The notes under the pieces were generated by a model. That model had not been told where the DNA came from and searched no databases. It worked only from the letters and a program-made list of their open reading frames with translations. This document shows positions 1 through 6,592 of a DNA stretch of 10,282 nucleotides, one piece after another (position 1 is the first letter of the stretch; each line of letters starts with the position of its first letter). Position numbers and translations under genes: made by a program. This DNA is from Ventricola sp036297385 (GTDB taxonomy: Bacteria > Bacillota > Clostridia > Christensenellales > Aristaeellaceae): positions 1 through 10,282 of the forward strand of contig JAXJLD010000104.1 in assembly GCA_036297385.1 (NCBI GenBank), in the 5' to 3' direction.

Positions 1-49
1 ATGCTAATCAGATGCTCGACTTTCGTATACTTTCTTGACATGTGAATGA
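1..49 (+). other. possible 3' end of a plus-strand gene cut by the window edge
   Basis: The terminator at 50-93 implies that a plus-strand transcript arrives from the left. Two reading frames are open from the window edge: frame 1 ends at TGA 43-45 and frame 3 at TGA 36-38, while frame 2 stops at once (TAA 5-7). Either could be the last residues of a gene, but too few codons are left to choose or to recognise a product. A non-coding RNA end is also possible. Confidence 0.25.
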
Positions 50-93
50 CCTCCTGTCGTAGTTTCTATTCTACAACAGGAGGCCATTTTTTT
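50..93 (+). terminator. rho-independent terminator of a transcript from the left
   Basis: The left arm at 50-62 pairs with the right arm at 71-83: eight pairs, one C-A mismatch (58/75), then four more pairs, closed by an 8-base loop. A T7 run follows at 87-93. The T-run lies on the plus-strand side only, so it terminates rightward transcription. It does not look like a classical terminator for the minus-strand desulfidase gene, which ends at 160. Confidence 0.8.
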
Positions 94-159
94 CATTGTC
101 TGCTTAACGGGAAACAGTCCATTTCTGTCAGGCTTTTCCTATTCTATGACATAGACTAA

Positions 160-1431
160 TCAGCAAGTCTTGCTGCCCTTGCTCATGATCCGCACGATGA
201 CCGAATTGGTGCCCTCCATGCCCTCATGGACGAGCTGACCGAGGTTTTCAAACAGCGTGAACAGCTCTCCGCCGACAATGCCGTTGCCGCCGCGCACATT
301 CATGCCGTTCATCGCCAGAAACGCGCTCTTGACCGCCAGCCCGCTGGAAAGCTGCACCTTGTTTGCACAGCCCTCCTTTGCGCCATCGCAGATCATGCCG
401 CAGATGGAACCCAGAATATTCTGCATGGCAAAGAGCATCTGCTCCTCGCCGCCGCCGAGCATATACACCACGCCCACCGATGCGCCCAGCCCGCTGGCCA
501 CACCGCACGCACACACCGCGCTCAGCGTACCGGTAAACGTCTTGACATAGATGTTCACCAGATTCGCCAGCGCTGCCGCACGCAGCTTCTTCTCCTCATC
601 AATGTGCAGGAACTGCGCCACACCCTCAATGGTCAGCAGCAGCGTGATGCCCTGATTGCCGCTTCCCGTCGCCGTCATGACCGGCATACTCACGCCGCTC
701 ATGCGCGCATAGCTCGCCGCCGCGCAGAGCATCTCCGCGCGCGCAACCGGAGAATCTCCAATCGCGCCCTCGTCGATGAGCGTGCGCACGGCGCGGCCCA
801 AACCAAACGTCAATCCCTTTTGGGCAATCGCCATGTTCATGTCGATGCCATCCTGCAAAAAGCGGAGCTTTTCCACCGGCACGTTGTCGGCGAATTCCAC
901 CATATCCTTGAGCTTGCAGGCGCGGATGGGGTCGCTGGCCAGCGCCTCATCGCCCTGCGCCTCCATATACGGTTCAAACGGCGCATGGTCGATGCGCACG
1001 ATGTTCGTGTGGTTTTGCAGCGTCAGCACGCGCACCGTATCCTCGTCCGTCTCCAGCACGCTCTCCACCAGCAGCCCGTGAACATCCTCGCGGGTATTGA
1101 CCGTCACCAGCCCATCAAAGAGCATCTGCTTCGCCGCGTGCAGCGCCTCGTCGGTCACATGATCGAGCACGCGCATCTGCGCCTGCGCATCTCCCGCCGT
1201 CACGCCCATGGCTGCGCACAGCGCCACGCCGCGCTCATCCGCGCCGGGGATGCCCACGCCCATCGCATTCTTATACAGATAGTTGTCCAGCGTGACGGTG
1301 AGCCGCTTCACCTTGCCCTTTGCATTCGCGCGCGCCGTCGCCGTATTCAGTGCGATGGCTACCGGCTCCGTGCAGCCCGTAGAGGGCATGATGGCCCGGT
1401 GCATCCGTTCCAAGAAAAATACCTGATCCAT
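160..1431 (-). CDS. cyuA: L-cysteine desulfidase, CyuA/YhaM (UPF0597) family
   Basis: This 423-residue cytoplasmic protein belongs to the family of E. coli YhaM/CyuA and Methanocaldococcus CdsB, which use a [4Fe-4S] cluster to split L-cysteine into hydrogen sulfide, ammonia and pyruvate and are related to the alpha domain of iron-sulfur serine dehydratases. Seen here: the N-terminal PSTGCTEP motif with Cys20, a TGSGNQG glycine loop near 255-261, and later cysteines at 307, 309, 344, 348 and 355. The 7-residue spacing of Cys348 and Cys355 fits the pair of cluster ligands known in the archaeal enzyme, as far as I recall it. Length is normal for the family. The ATG has a GGGAGGT ribosome binding site (1440-1446) 8 bases upstream. 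The gene lies 29 bases after radA and is probably co-transcribed. The family is clear; cysteine as substrate is inferred, and a related thiol or serine substrate is possible. Confidence 0.88.
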   Translation of the reverse strand: MDQVFFLERMHRAIMPSTGCTEPVAIALNTATARANAKGKVKRLTVTLDNYLYKNAMGVGIPGADERGVALCAAMGVTAGDAQAQMRVLDHVTDEALHAAKQMLFDGLVTVNTREDVHGLLVESVLETDEDTVRVLTLQNHTNIVRIDHAPFEPYMEAQGDEALASDPIRACKLKDMVEFADNVPVEKLRFLQDGIDMNMAIAQKGLTFGLGRAVRTLIDEGAIGDSPVARAEMLCAAASYARMSGVSMPVMTATGSGNQGITLLLTIEGVAQFLHIDEEKKLRAAALANLVNIYVKTFTGTLSAVCACGVASGLGASVGVVYMLGGGEEQMLFAMQNILGSICGMICDGAKEGCANKVQLSSGLAVKSAFLAMNGMNVRGGNGIVGGELFTLFENLGQLVHEGMEGTNSVIVRIMSKGSKTC

Positions 1432-1460
1432 CCCATTTTACCTCCCGTATCTCCGGCGCA

Positions 1461-2834
1461 TCATCCGATGATAATCGCCATCGCCTCTGCCAGCGTCTCC
1501 ACGCCGTACACGCGCATCCCGGCGGGCGCTTTCATGTGTTTCGCATTCTCGCGCGGAATCACCGCCGCTGTAAAGCCCAGACGGCTGCACTCGCTCAGCC
1601 TGCGCTCGCATTGGGACACCGCGCGGATCTCCCCGGCCAGTCCCACTTCGCCCATGACCGCCCAATCGGCAGGCACACAGCACTCCCGCACGCTGGAAGC
1701 CACCGCCGCGCACAGCGCCAGATCGGCCGCCGGCTCGCTCAGGCTCAGTCCTCCAGCCACGTTGACGTATACATCCTGATTGAGCAGCGATACGCCCGCA
1801 CGCTTTTCCAGCACAGCCAGCAGCAGCGCCAGCCGTCCCGCATCAAAGCCGTTGGTTGTGCGCCTTGGCGTGCCGTATGCCGTTTGCAGGGCCAGCGCCT
1901 GCACATCCACCAGCATGGGCCGCGAGCCCTCGATCGCCGGAATCACGCAGGAGCCTGGTACGTTTTTCGCCCGCTCAGACAGCAGCATCTCCGAGGGATT
2001 CTCCACCGGCGTCATGCCCTTCTCGTGCATTTCAAACAGCCCCAGCTCATTTACCGAGCCAAAGCGGTTCTTCACCGCGCGCAAAATCCTATACTCATGC
2101 TGCCGGTCGCCCTCAAAATACAGCACCACATCCACCATGTGCTCCAAAATCCGCGGGCCTGCAATCGCGCCCTCCTTGGTCACATGGCCCACCAGAAACA
2201 CCGCGCAGCCTGTCGTCTTGGCCATGCGCATCAGCAGGCTTGCACACTCGCGCACCTGCGATACGCTGCCCGGTGCGCTCGCCATGTCCGGCCTGTACAT
2301 GGTCTGGATGGAGTCAATCATCATGTAATCCGGCTGGATCTCCTCCCAGCGCTTCTCCGCCGCGTCCATCGCATTCTCGCTGAGAATCATCAGGTTATCG
2401 CTGGCGACGCCCAGCCGCCGTGCGCGCATCTTGATCTGACGCGCACTCTCCTCTCCGGAGATATACAGAACCCGTGCGCCCTGACGCGCGAGATGATCGC
2501 TCACCTGTAAGAGCAGCGTCGATTTGCCGATGCCCGGATCGCCGCCCACCAGCATCAGCGAACCTTCCACCACGCCGCCGCCCAGCACGCGGTCCAGCTC
2601 CCCGATGCCCGTTGAGGCACGCGCCGCCGTTTCCTCCGGGATCTCGCTCAGGCGCATCGCCTTCGCGCCGGTGCCGCCGCGCTGCTTATTCGCCTTCACC
2701 AGTGCGGCAGCCGCTGCCTGCGGCGCCTGCTCCTCCAGCGTGTTCCACGCATTGCACCCCGGGCATTTTCCCAGCCAGCGTGGGGTCTCATACCCACAGG
2801 CGCTGCACACATATGTCGTCTTTTCCTTAGCCAT
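1461..2834 (-). CDS. radA: DNA repair protein RadA (Sms)
   Basis: RadA is a hexameric RecA-like, DnaB-like ATPase that extends D-loops and processes branched intermediates during recombinational repair and transformation. All family domains are visible in 457 residues, the usual length. A four-cysteine zinc finger comes first (Cys10, Cys13, Cys24, Cys27). The Walker A motif GDPGIGKST follows at 98-106 and a Walker B-like MMIDSIQ at about 161-167. The RadA-specific KNRFGS motif is at 255-260, and a Lon-protease-like C-terminal domain includes GEVGLAGEIRAV at about 405-416. That domain is structural in RadA and not proteolytic. The ATG has an AAGGA site (2843-2847) 8 bases upstream and a predicted promoter close behind. 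It is the first gene of a probable two-gene operon with the cysteine desulfidase. In many Bacillota radA sits beside clpC or disA; those genes are not in view here. Confidence 0.97.
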   Translation of the reverse strand: MAKEKTTYVCSACGYETPRWLGKCPGCNAWNTLEEQAPQAAAAALVKANKQRGGTGAKAMRLSEIPEETAARASTGIGELDRVLGGGVVEGSLMLVGGDPGIGKSTLLLQVSDHLARQGARVLYISGEESARQIKMRARRLGVASDNLMILSENAMDAAEKRWEEIQPDYMMIDSIQTMYRPDMASAPGSVSQVRECASLLMRMAKTTGCAVFLVGHVTKEGAIAGPRILEHMVDVVLYFEGDRQHEYRILRAVKNRFGSVNELGLFEMHEKGMTPVENPSEMLLSERAKNVPGSCVIPAIEGSRPMLVDVQALALQTAYGTPRRTTNGFDAGRLALLLAVLEKRAGVSLLNQDVYVNVAGGLSLSEPAADLALCAAVASSVRECCVPADWAVMGEVGLAGEIRAVSQCERRLSECSRLGFTAAVIPRENAKHMKAPAGMRVYGVETLAEAMAIIIG

Positions 2835-2890
2835 AGGTTGTGTCCTTCCATGCGCATCCGCCGCCGCGGATGCACCATAATCTGCCCTTT

Positions 2891-2919
2891 ATTGTACCAT
2901 ATTTCACCTTTCCTGCAAA
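2891..2919 (-). promoter_or_regulatory. predicted sigma-A promoter of radA-cyuA
   Basis: On the minus strand a -35 box TTTGCA (2914-2919, 4 of 6 consensus) and a -10 box TACAAT (2891-2896, 5 of 6) are 17 bases apart. They lie about 57 bases upstream of the radA ATG. This is a sequence match only; the surrounding AT-rich gap between divergent genes supports it. Confidence 0.55.
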
Positions 2920-2966
2920 CCTCTCAACTTTTTTTCGCTCAACGTCCAATTCCGTTGCTTTTCAAG

Positions 2967-2996
2967 TTGATTTGCCGCACAGCCATACACTATAAT
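2967..2996 (+). promoter_or_regulatory. predicted sigma-A promoter of the phosphoesterase-like gene
   Basis: A -35 box TTGATT (2967-2972, 4 of 6) and a perfect -10 box TATAAT (2991-2996) are separated by 18 bases. The start of transcription would be near 3003, giving a leader of only about 30 bases that contains the GGAGG ribosome binding site at 3023-3027. It is divergent from the radA promoter, with the two -35 boxes about 48 bases apart. Confidence 0.65.
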
Positions 2997-3034
2997 GCTA
3001 TGCATACTGCACATCTTGTCATGGAGGCCTTCCG

Positions 3035-4147
3035 ATGAACCGACGTCCCACCCAAAGCCGAACAGGCTACGACTCCTTCTCCACGCGCCACGCCGCCAAC
3101 TTCACCGCCTCAACCCCCGGCGACGATTTCTTTGAAAAGAAGCGAAAGCGTCCGCTTGCCCTGCGCCTGACTGGCGTGCTGCTGCTCCTCCTGCTCCTGC
3201 TGCTGATCGCCAACTTTGCCGTCAATCAGTTCATTCACGTCACCCGCGTCACCGTGCCCATTACGGGTCTGACCGAGGATTTTGACGGCTATACCCTGCT
3301 ACACATCTCCGACCTGAAGGGGAGCAGCTTCGGCGCCGACCAGCGTATGCTCCGCTTTGCGCTGGGCAGCAGCAGCTATGATGCCGTGGTGCTCACCGGC
3401 GATATGCTCTCCCTGCACGGGAATGCCCGGCCGCTCTATGCGCTCATCGAGCAGCTTCGCCTGCTCCAGCCGGACATCCCCATCTACTTCATCGCCGGAG
3501 ACGACGATCCTCCCGTCACCTCTTCCTCCTACTTCACCGGCGGCAGTCCCTTTGCGCCTTGGGTATTGGGCGCACAGCACCGCGGCGCACAGCTCCTTGC
3601 CTCGCCGCAGGCCGTTACCCGGGGCGATCAAACACTCTGGCTGACTGCGCGCCATCACCTGAGCCTCGATATGGACACCATGCAGCGCCAGTTTGAGCTG
3701 CAATACCTCAATGCGCTCGATTCGGGCGACGAAAACGAGATTGAACTGGCTACCTATAACCTCCAATGGCTCGAAGAGACGCGCACCGCCCGCAAGGCGA
3801 TGCGTGCGCAGGATGCGGTCATCACCCTCACGCACACCAAGCCCAGCAGCGATGCGCTCTCCGCGCCCGCCTTCCGCAGCGCCGATCTGGTGCTGTGCGG
3901 TCATGCGCTGGGCGGCCTCATCCGCCTGCCCTTCATCGGCCCGGTCTTTGTCCCCTCTCCCGATCTGCCGCACTACGGCATTTTCCCCGGCGCACAGGCG
4001 CATTGCGGCCTGACCCGGGAAAACGGCACATCTGTCTACGCCAGTCCCGGTCTGGGCACGGAGAATGACGATTACCCCTTCTTCTTCTTCCGCCTGTTCA
4101 ATCCGCCAACGGTCACCCTCGTCACGCTCACGCCGTCCTCAATTTGA
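3035..4147 (+). CDS. membrane-anchored calcineurin-like phosphoesterase-family protein with altered metal motifs
   Basis: The 370-residue protein has a polar N-terminal tail ending in basic KKRKRP, then one membrane segment at about 41-64 with nine leucines in a row (49-57), so the large C-terminal domain should be outside the cell. That domain follows the order of YkuE/YaeI-type metallophosphoesterases: HISDLKG (90-96), TGD (121-123), IAGDDD (143-148), LTH (255-257) and CGHALGG (288-294). Compared with the usual DxH, GNHD and GHxH, the first histidine is Lys95, Asn-His of GNHD is Asp-Asp (146-147), and the last histidine is Leu292. Asp93, Asp123, Asp148, His257 and His290 remain. The fold call is an inference from motif order. 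The altered sites suggest weak, changed or lost catalysis, so the substrate cannot be named. GGAGG lies 7 bases before the ATG. It is a single-gene unit. Confidence 0.75.
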   Translation: MNRRPTQSRTGYDSFSTRHAANFTASTPGDDFFEKKRKRPLALRLTGVLLLLLLLLLIANFAVNQFIHVTRVTVPITGLTEDFDGYTLLHISDLKGSSFGADQRMLRFALGSSSYDAVVLTGDMLSLHGNARPLYALIEQLRLLQPDIPIYFIAGDDDPPVTSSSYFTGGSPFAPWVLGAQHRGAQLLASPQAVTRGDQTLWLTARHHLSLDMDTMQRQFELQYLNALDSGDENEIELATYNLQWLEETRTARKAMRAQDAVITLTHTKPSSDALSAPAFRSADLVLCGHALGGLIRLPFIGPVFVPSPDLPHYGIFPGAQAHCGLTRENGTSVYASPGLGTENDDYPFFFFRLFNPPTVTLVTLTPSSI

Positions 4148-4172
4148 CGGCACAGCCAGTTTTCCCCCATCA

Positions 4173-4206
4173 AAAAAACAGGAGAATGTGCCTTCTCCTG
4201 TTTTTT
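4173..4206. terminator. bidirectional terminator between convergent genes
   Basis: A perfect 14-bp inverted repeat (4173-4186 with 4193-4206) closes a 6-base loop. The ends of the arms are A6 and T6, so each strand reads a GC-containing stem followed by a U-run. It lies 26 bases after the stop of the phosphoesterase-like gene and 11 bases after the stop of the DMT transporter, and can serve both. Confidence 0.9.
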
Positions 4207-4216
4207 GTATTCGCCT

Positions 4217-5077
4217 TTACTTTTTCCCCGTCCGCACCGCCGCCACAATGCCGCAGCAGACGATTGCGCCGCCCACGAGGAAGTTGGGCGTGATCTGCTC
4301 ATGCAGAATCAGCACACCCAGCACGCCGGATACCAGCGGCTGAAGCGGATAAAACATTGAGCAGAAGCTCGCGTCCATCTTGCTCAGGCTGTAATTCCAC
4401 AGGGAATGGGCCATCGCCGTACCCACCAATCCCATGTAGATCACCGCCAGAATGGAGGACAGCGGCAGCGTGCACGCGCTGCTCTGCAATTCAAACACGG
4501 CCCACGCGCCTGTAAACGGCGTGGCGAAGAGCATCGCCATCATGGCCACCTGCATCGGATCATACTGCCCTGCCAGCCGCCGGATGATGATCGACGTGGT
4601 GGACCAGAGGAACACACTCATCAGCATCAGCGCCGCGCCCATCACATCCACCTTGCCATCCACGCCCACGATCAGCACCACGCCGACCATGGATACCAGC
4701 ACGCACATCACCTTTTCCTTTGTCAGCTTTTCCCGCAGGAAAATCGCCGCCAGAATCGGGATGAAGATGGGGTTCATCGCGCCCAGCAGCGAGGAGATCG
4801 AGCCGGACAGCCTATTGATGCCCAGCATCTGCAGGCAGAAGGAGAGGCAGTAGCCAAGCAGGCCGATAGCAAACAGCGTGCCCACATGCTCCCGCTTGAC
4901 AGGCTTGAGCGCACCGCGCAGCTTGAGCAGCAAAAAAAGCGCCGGCATGGCCACCAGATAGCGGAGCAAAAGCACCGTCACCGGTGGGATGGTTCTCAGC
5001 GCAATCTTGGAAACCACATACAGGCTGCCCCAGCACACAAACGTGCCCAGAAGCGGGATCATATCCTTGCGATTCAT
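4217..5077 (-). CDS. EamA/DMT-family transporter
   Basis: This is a 286-residue integral membrane protein of the drug/metabolite transporter superfamily. It shows two EamA repeats, about 7-137 and 145-282, each with roughly five hydrophobic helices, the typical 10-helix layout and length. Each repeat has the family pattern of a helix with proline followed by a glutamate-rich loop: NPIFIP...FLREKLT at about 102-120 and PLQPLVSG...LHEQIT at about 244-263. Characterised relatives export amino acids or other metabolites, but many remain unassigned, so no substrate is proposed. The ATG has GAGG (5088-5091) 10 bases upstream and a good promoter. It is transcribed alone, divergently from the branched-chain amino acid importer operon. 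An exporter of amino acids facing an importer would make sense, but that is inference only. Confidence 0.88.
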   Translation of the reverse strand: MNRKDMIPLLGTFVCWGSLYVVSKIALRTIPPVTVLLLRYLVAMPALFLLLKLRGALKPVKREHVGTLFAIGLLGYCLSFCLQMLGINRLSGSISSLLGAMNPIFIPILAAIFLREKLTKEKVMCVLVSMVGVVLIVGVDGKVDVMGAALMLMSVFLWSTTSIIIRRLAGQYDPMQVAMMAMLFATPFTGAWAVFELQSSACTLPLSSILAVIYMGLVGTAMAHSLWNYSLSKMDASFCSMFYPLQPLVSGVLGVLILHEQITPNFLVGGAIVCCGIVAAVRTGKK

Positions 5078-5114
5078 TCGTATCCAACCTCACAGCAAAT
5101 TTTGTTTCCTTTAC

Positions 5115-5143
5115 ATTATAAAGAAATGTGTGCAGCCTGTACA
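5115..5143 (-). promoter_or_regulatory. predicted sigma-A promoter of the DMT transporter
   Basis: On the minus strand a -35 box TGTACA (5138-5143, 4 of 6) and a perfect -10 TATAAT (5115-5120) are separated by 17 bases. The -35 box is the core of the 10-base palindrome CCTGTACAGG (5136-5145), which could be an operator or chance. Transcription would begin near 5108, about 30 bases before the start codon. Confidence 0.6.
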
Positions 5144-5184
5144 GGGGGAAAATCTCACAAAATGATAAGTCTTGCAATTTGATT

Positions 5185-5216
5185 GATTCACAGATTCATA
5201 AAATGAAAAGGATTCA
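5185..5216 (+). repeat. three GATTCA direct repeats upstream of the liv promoter
   Basis: GATTCA occurs at 5185-5190, 5193-5198 and 5211-5216, preceded by a partial copy GATT at 5181-5184. The first and third copies extend to GATTCAC. They lie about 33 to 64 bases upstream of the -35 box of the liv promoter, in an AT-rich stretch. They could be binding sites for an activator or repressor, but such short repeats may be chance in AT-rich DNA. Confidence 0.35.
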
Positions 5217-5248
5217 CCATAAACTTGAGTAAAACTGAATTATTTATC

Positions 5249-5277
5249 TTGTCTTGCCACATCAATTGCGGTATAAT
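5249..5277 (+). promoter_or_regulatory. predicted sigma-A promoter of the liv operon
   Basis: The -35 box TTGTCT (5249-5254, 4 of 6) and a perfect -10 box TATAAT (5272-5277) are separated by 17 bases. Transcription should begin near 5284, giving a leader of about 80 bases before the ATG at 5363. This placement also argues against the in-frame TTG at 5225 as the start of the binding protein, since it would lie upstream of the promoter. Confidence 0.75.
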
Positions 5278-5300
5278 AAGCCACATCAACCGCAGCCGCT

Positions 5301-5343
5301 CTGCACGGGGCGTTGCAGGAATCTTTTCGGGCGTTCTGCCCGA
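5301..5343 (+). promoter_or_regulatory. two small hairpins in the liv leader
   Basis: Inside the predicted 5' leader, CTGCA (5301-5305) pairs with TGCAG (5314-5318), and TCGGGC (5327-5332) pairs with GCCCGA (5338-5343) around a 5-base loop. The second hairpin ends 4 bases before the AGGGGG ribosome binding site (5348-5353). There is no T-run, so it is not a terminator. It may stabilise the mRNA or tune translation. The leader is too short for a T-box. Confidence 0.4.
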
Positions 5344-5362
5344 GCACAGGGGGAATTGTTTT

Positions 5363-6487
5363 ATGAAGAAGATGCTCACCGTCGCACTTGCGCTCGTCCT
5401 CGCGGCGACCGTCTCACTCGCCGCAGCCGAAGAGGCGATCAAGGTCGGCGTCATCGGCCCGCTGACGGGTCCCTACGCGGTGTACGGCTTGGCCGTGCAG
5501 CACGGCGCGGAAATTGCCGCCGAGGAAATCAATGCGCTGGGCGGCGTGCAGTTTGAGATTCTGTCTGCCGACGATCAGGGCGACGGCGAACTGGCTGTCA
5601 ACGCCTACAACGACCTGCTGGATGACGGCGTGAACATCATGCTCTCCACCACCACCTCCGGCTCCTGCCTGACCGTCAGCGACGTGGCCTACGAGGAGCG
5701 CGTATTCATGCTGACCCCGTCCGGCTCCGCCGACGCGATCACCGAAGGCAAGGACAACATCTACCGCATCTGCTTCAAGGATTCCGCTCAGGGTCTGGCT
5801 TCTGCGCAGTATATCTCCGAGCATAAGCTGGCCACCAAGGTTGGCGTGATCTACAACAACTCGCAGGACTACTCCATCGGCGTCTACAACACCTTCAAGT
5901 CCAAGGCTGCTGAGCTGGGGCTGGAGATCGTTGCCGAAGCCGCCTTCTCCGATGACACCAACCCGGACTTCTCTGTTCAGATCGCCAAGATGCAGGAAGC
6001 GGGCGCGGAGCTGGTGTTTCTGCCGATCTACTACACCCCGGCTTCCCTGATCCTCGCTCAGTGTGCCTCCGCCGGCTATGAGCCGATCTTCTTCGGCGTG
6101 GACGGCATGGACGGCATCCTGACGCTGGAAGGCTTTGACACTGCGCTGGCTGAGGGCGTCATGCTGCTGACTCCGTTCTCCGCCGATGCGCAGGACGATC
6201 TGACGAAGAACTTCGTCTCCACCTACCAGAGCAAGTACGGCGAAGTCCCCAATCAGTTCGCGGCAGATGCCTATGACGGCGTGTACGCGCTGAAGGCCGC
6301 CGTCGAGCTGGCCGGCGTCACCGCTGATACCGCCCCGGAAGACGCCTGCGACCCGATGATTGCCGCCATGCAGCAGATCACGGTCACCGGTCTGACCGGC
6401 ACCATGCACTGGGATGCCTCCGGCGAGGTGGATAAGACGCCGACAGCCGTGGTCATCAAGGATGGCGCCTACATCGGTGCACAGTAA
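5363..6487 (+). CDS. livJ: branched-chain amino acid ABC transporter substrate-binding protein (LivJ/LivK type)
   Basis: This is the extracytoplasmic ligand-binding component of the importer encoded downstream. The 374-residue product starts with a basic n-region (MKK), a hydrophobic core to about residue 20, and an Ala-rich cleavage region (SLAAAEEA), followed by the family's first strand and loop KVGVIGPLTGPYAVYG (27-42). The rest fits the two-lobed periplasmic-binding fold of family 1, including the TPSGSADAI loop (118-126) and PNQFAADAYDG near 326-336. The ATG at 5363 is chosen because AGGGGG (5348-5353) lies 9 bases upstream and a signal peptide follows directly. No cysteine follows the signal peptide, so it is not a lipoprotein, which is unusual for a Gram-positive organism. 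The ligand is probably Leu/Ile/Val by family, but related proteins bind other amino acids or amides. The livJ symbol is by family and operon position. Confidence 0.9.
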   Translation: MKKMLTVALALVLAATVSLAAAEEAIKVGVIGPLTGPYAVYGLAVQHGAEIAAEEINALGGVQFEILSADDQGDGELAVNAYNDLLDDGVNIMLSTTTSGSCLTVSDVAYEERVFMLTPSGSADAITEGKDNIYRICFKDSAQGLASAQYISEHKLATKVGVIYNNSQDYSIGVYNTFKSKAAELGLEIVAEAAFSDDTNPDFSVQIAKMQEAGAELVFLPIYYTPASLILAQCASAGYEPIFFGVDGMDGILTLEGFDTALAEGVMLLTPFSADAQDDLTKNFVSTYQSKYGEVPNQFAADAYDGVYALKAAVELAGVTADTAPEDACDPMIAAMQQITVTGLTGTMHWDASGEVDKTPTAVVIKDGAYIGAQ

Positions 6488-6494
6488 CCGCAAA

Positions 6495-6529
6495 GCTCCC
6501 CGGTTTTTCTCAAGGGCCGGGGAGCCTTT
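6495..6529 (+). terminator. intercistronic hairpin, probable partial terminator
   Basis: GCTCCCCGG (6495-6503) pairs perfectly with CCGGGGAGC (6517-6525) around a 13-base loop, followed by CTTTCTC. The stem is very GC-rich but the T-tract is weak. It begins 8 bases after the stop of the binding-protein gene and lies before livH, so it probably ends or protects most transcripts at this point and lets some continue into the membrane and ATPase genes. Confidence 0.7.
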
Positions 6530-6592
6530 CTCGCATATGACCGGTACAAATGGAAATACGTTGGACGCAGCGGAAGGGAGACGCCACAGGAT

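Noticed and set aside
226..1779. Plus-strand open frame of 517 codons opposite the desulfidase and radA genes
   Set aside because: Its product is a His/Arg/Ala-rich string without recognisable domains, it spans two real genes on the other strand, and it has no ribosome binding site. It is a by-product of GC-rich codon use.
3178..3212. CTG/CTC-rich stretch as a microsatellite
   Set aside because: It encodes the nine-leucine core of the membrane segment with mixed CTG and CTC codons; it is coding low complexity and not a separate repeat element.
5225..5362. In-frame TTG start at 5225 giving the binding protein a 46-residue extension
   Set aside because: It would begin upstream of the predicted promoter boxes (5249-5277), lacks a ribosome binding site, and puts a non-hydrophobic stretch before an obvious signal peptide.
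5284..5362. T-box or amino-acid riboswitch in the liv leader
   Set aside because: The leader is about 80 bases, too short for a T-box, and shows no terminator or known riboswitch core.
5414..6493. Minus-strand open frame of 359 codons opposite the binding-protein gene
   Set aside because: Low-complexity Gly/Asp/His-rich translation, no domain, and it lies fully across a well-supported gene.
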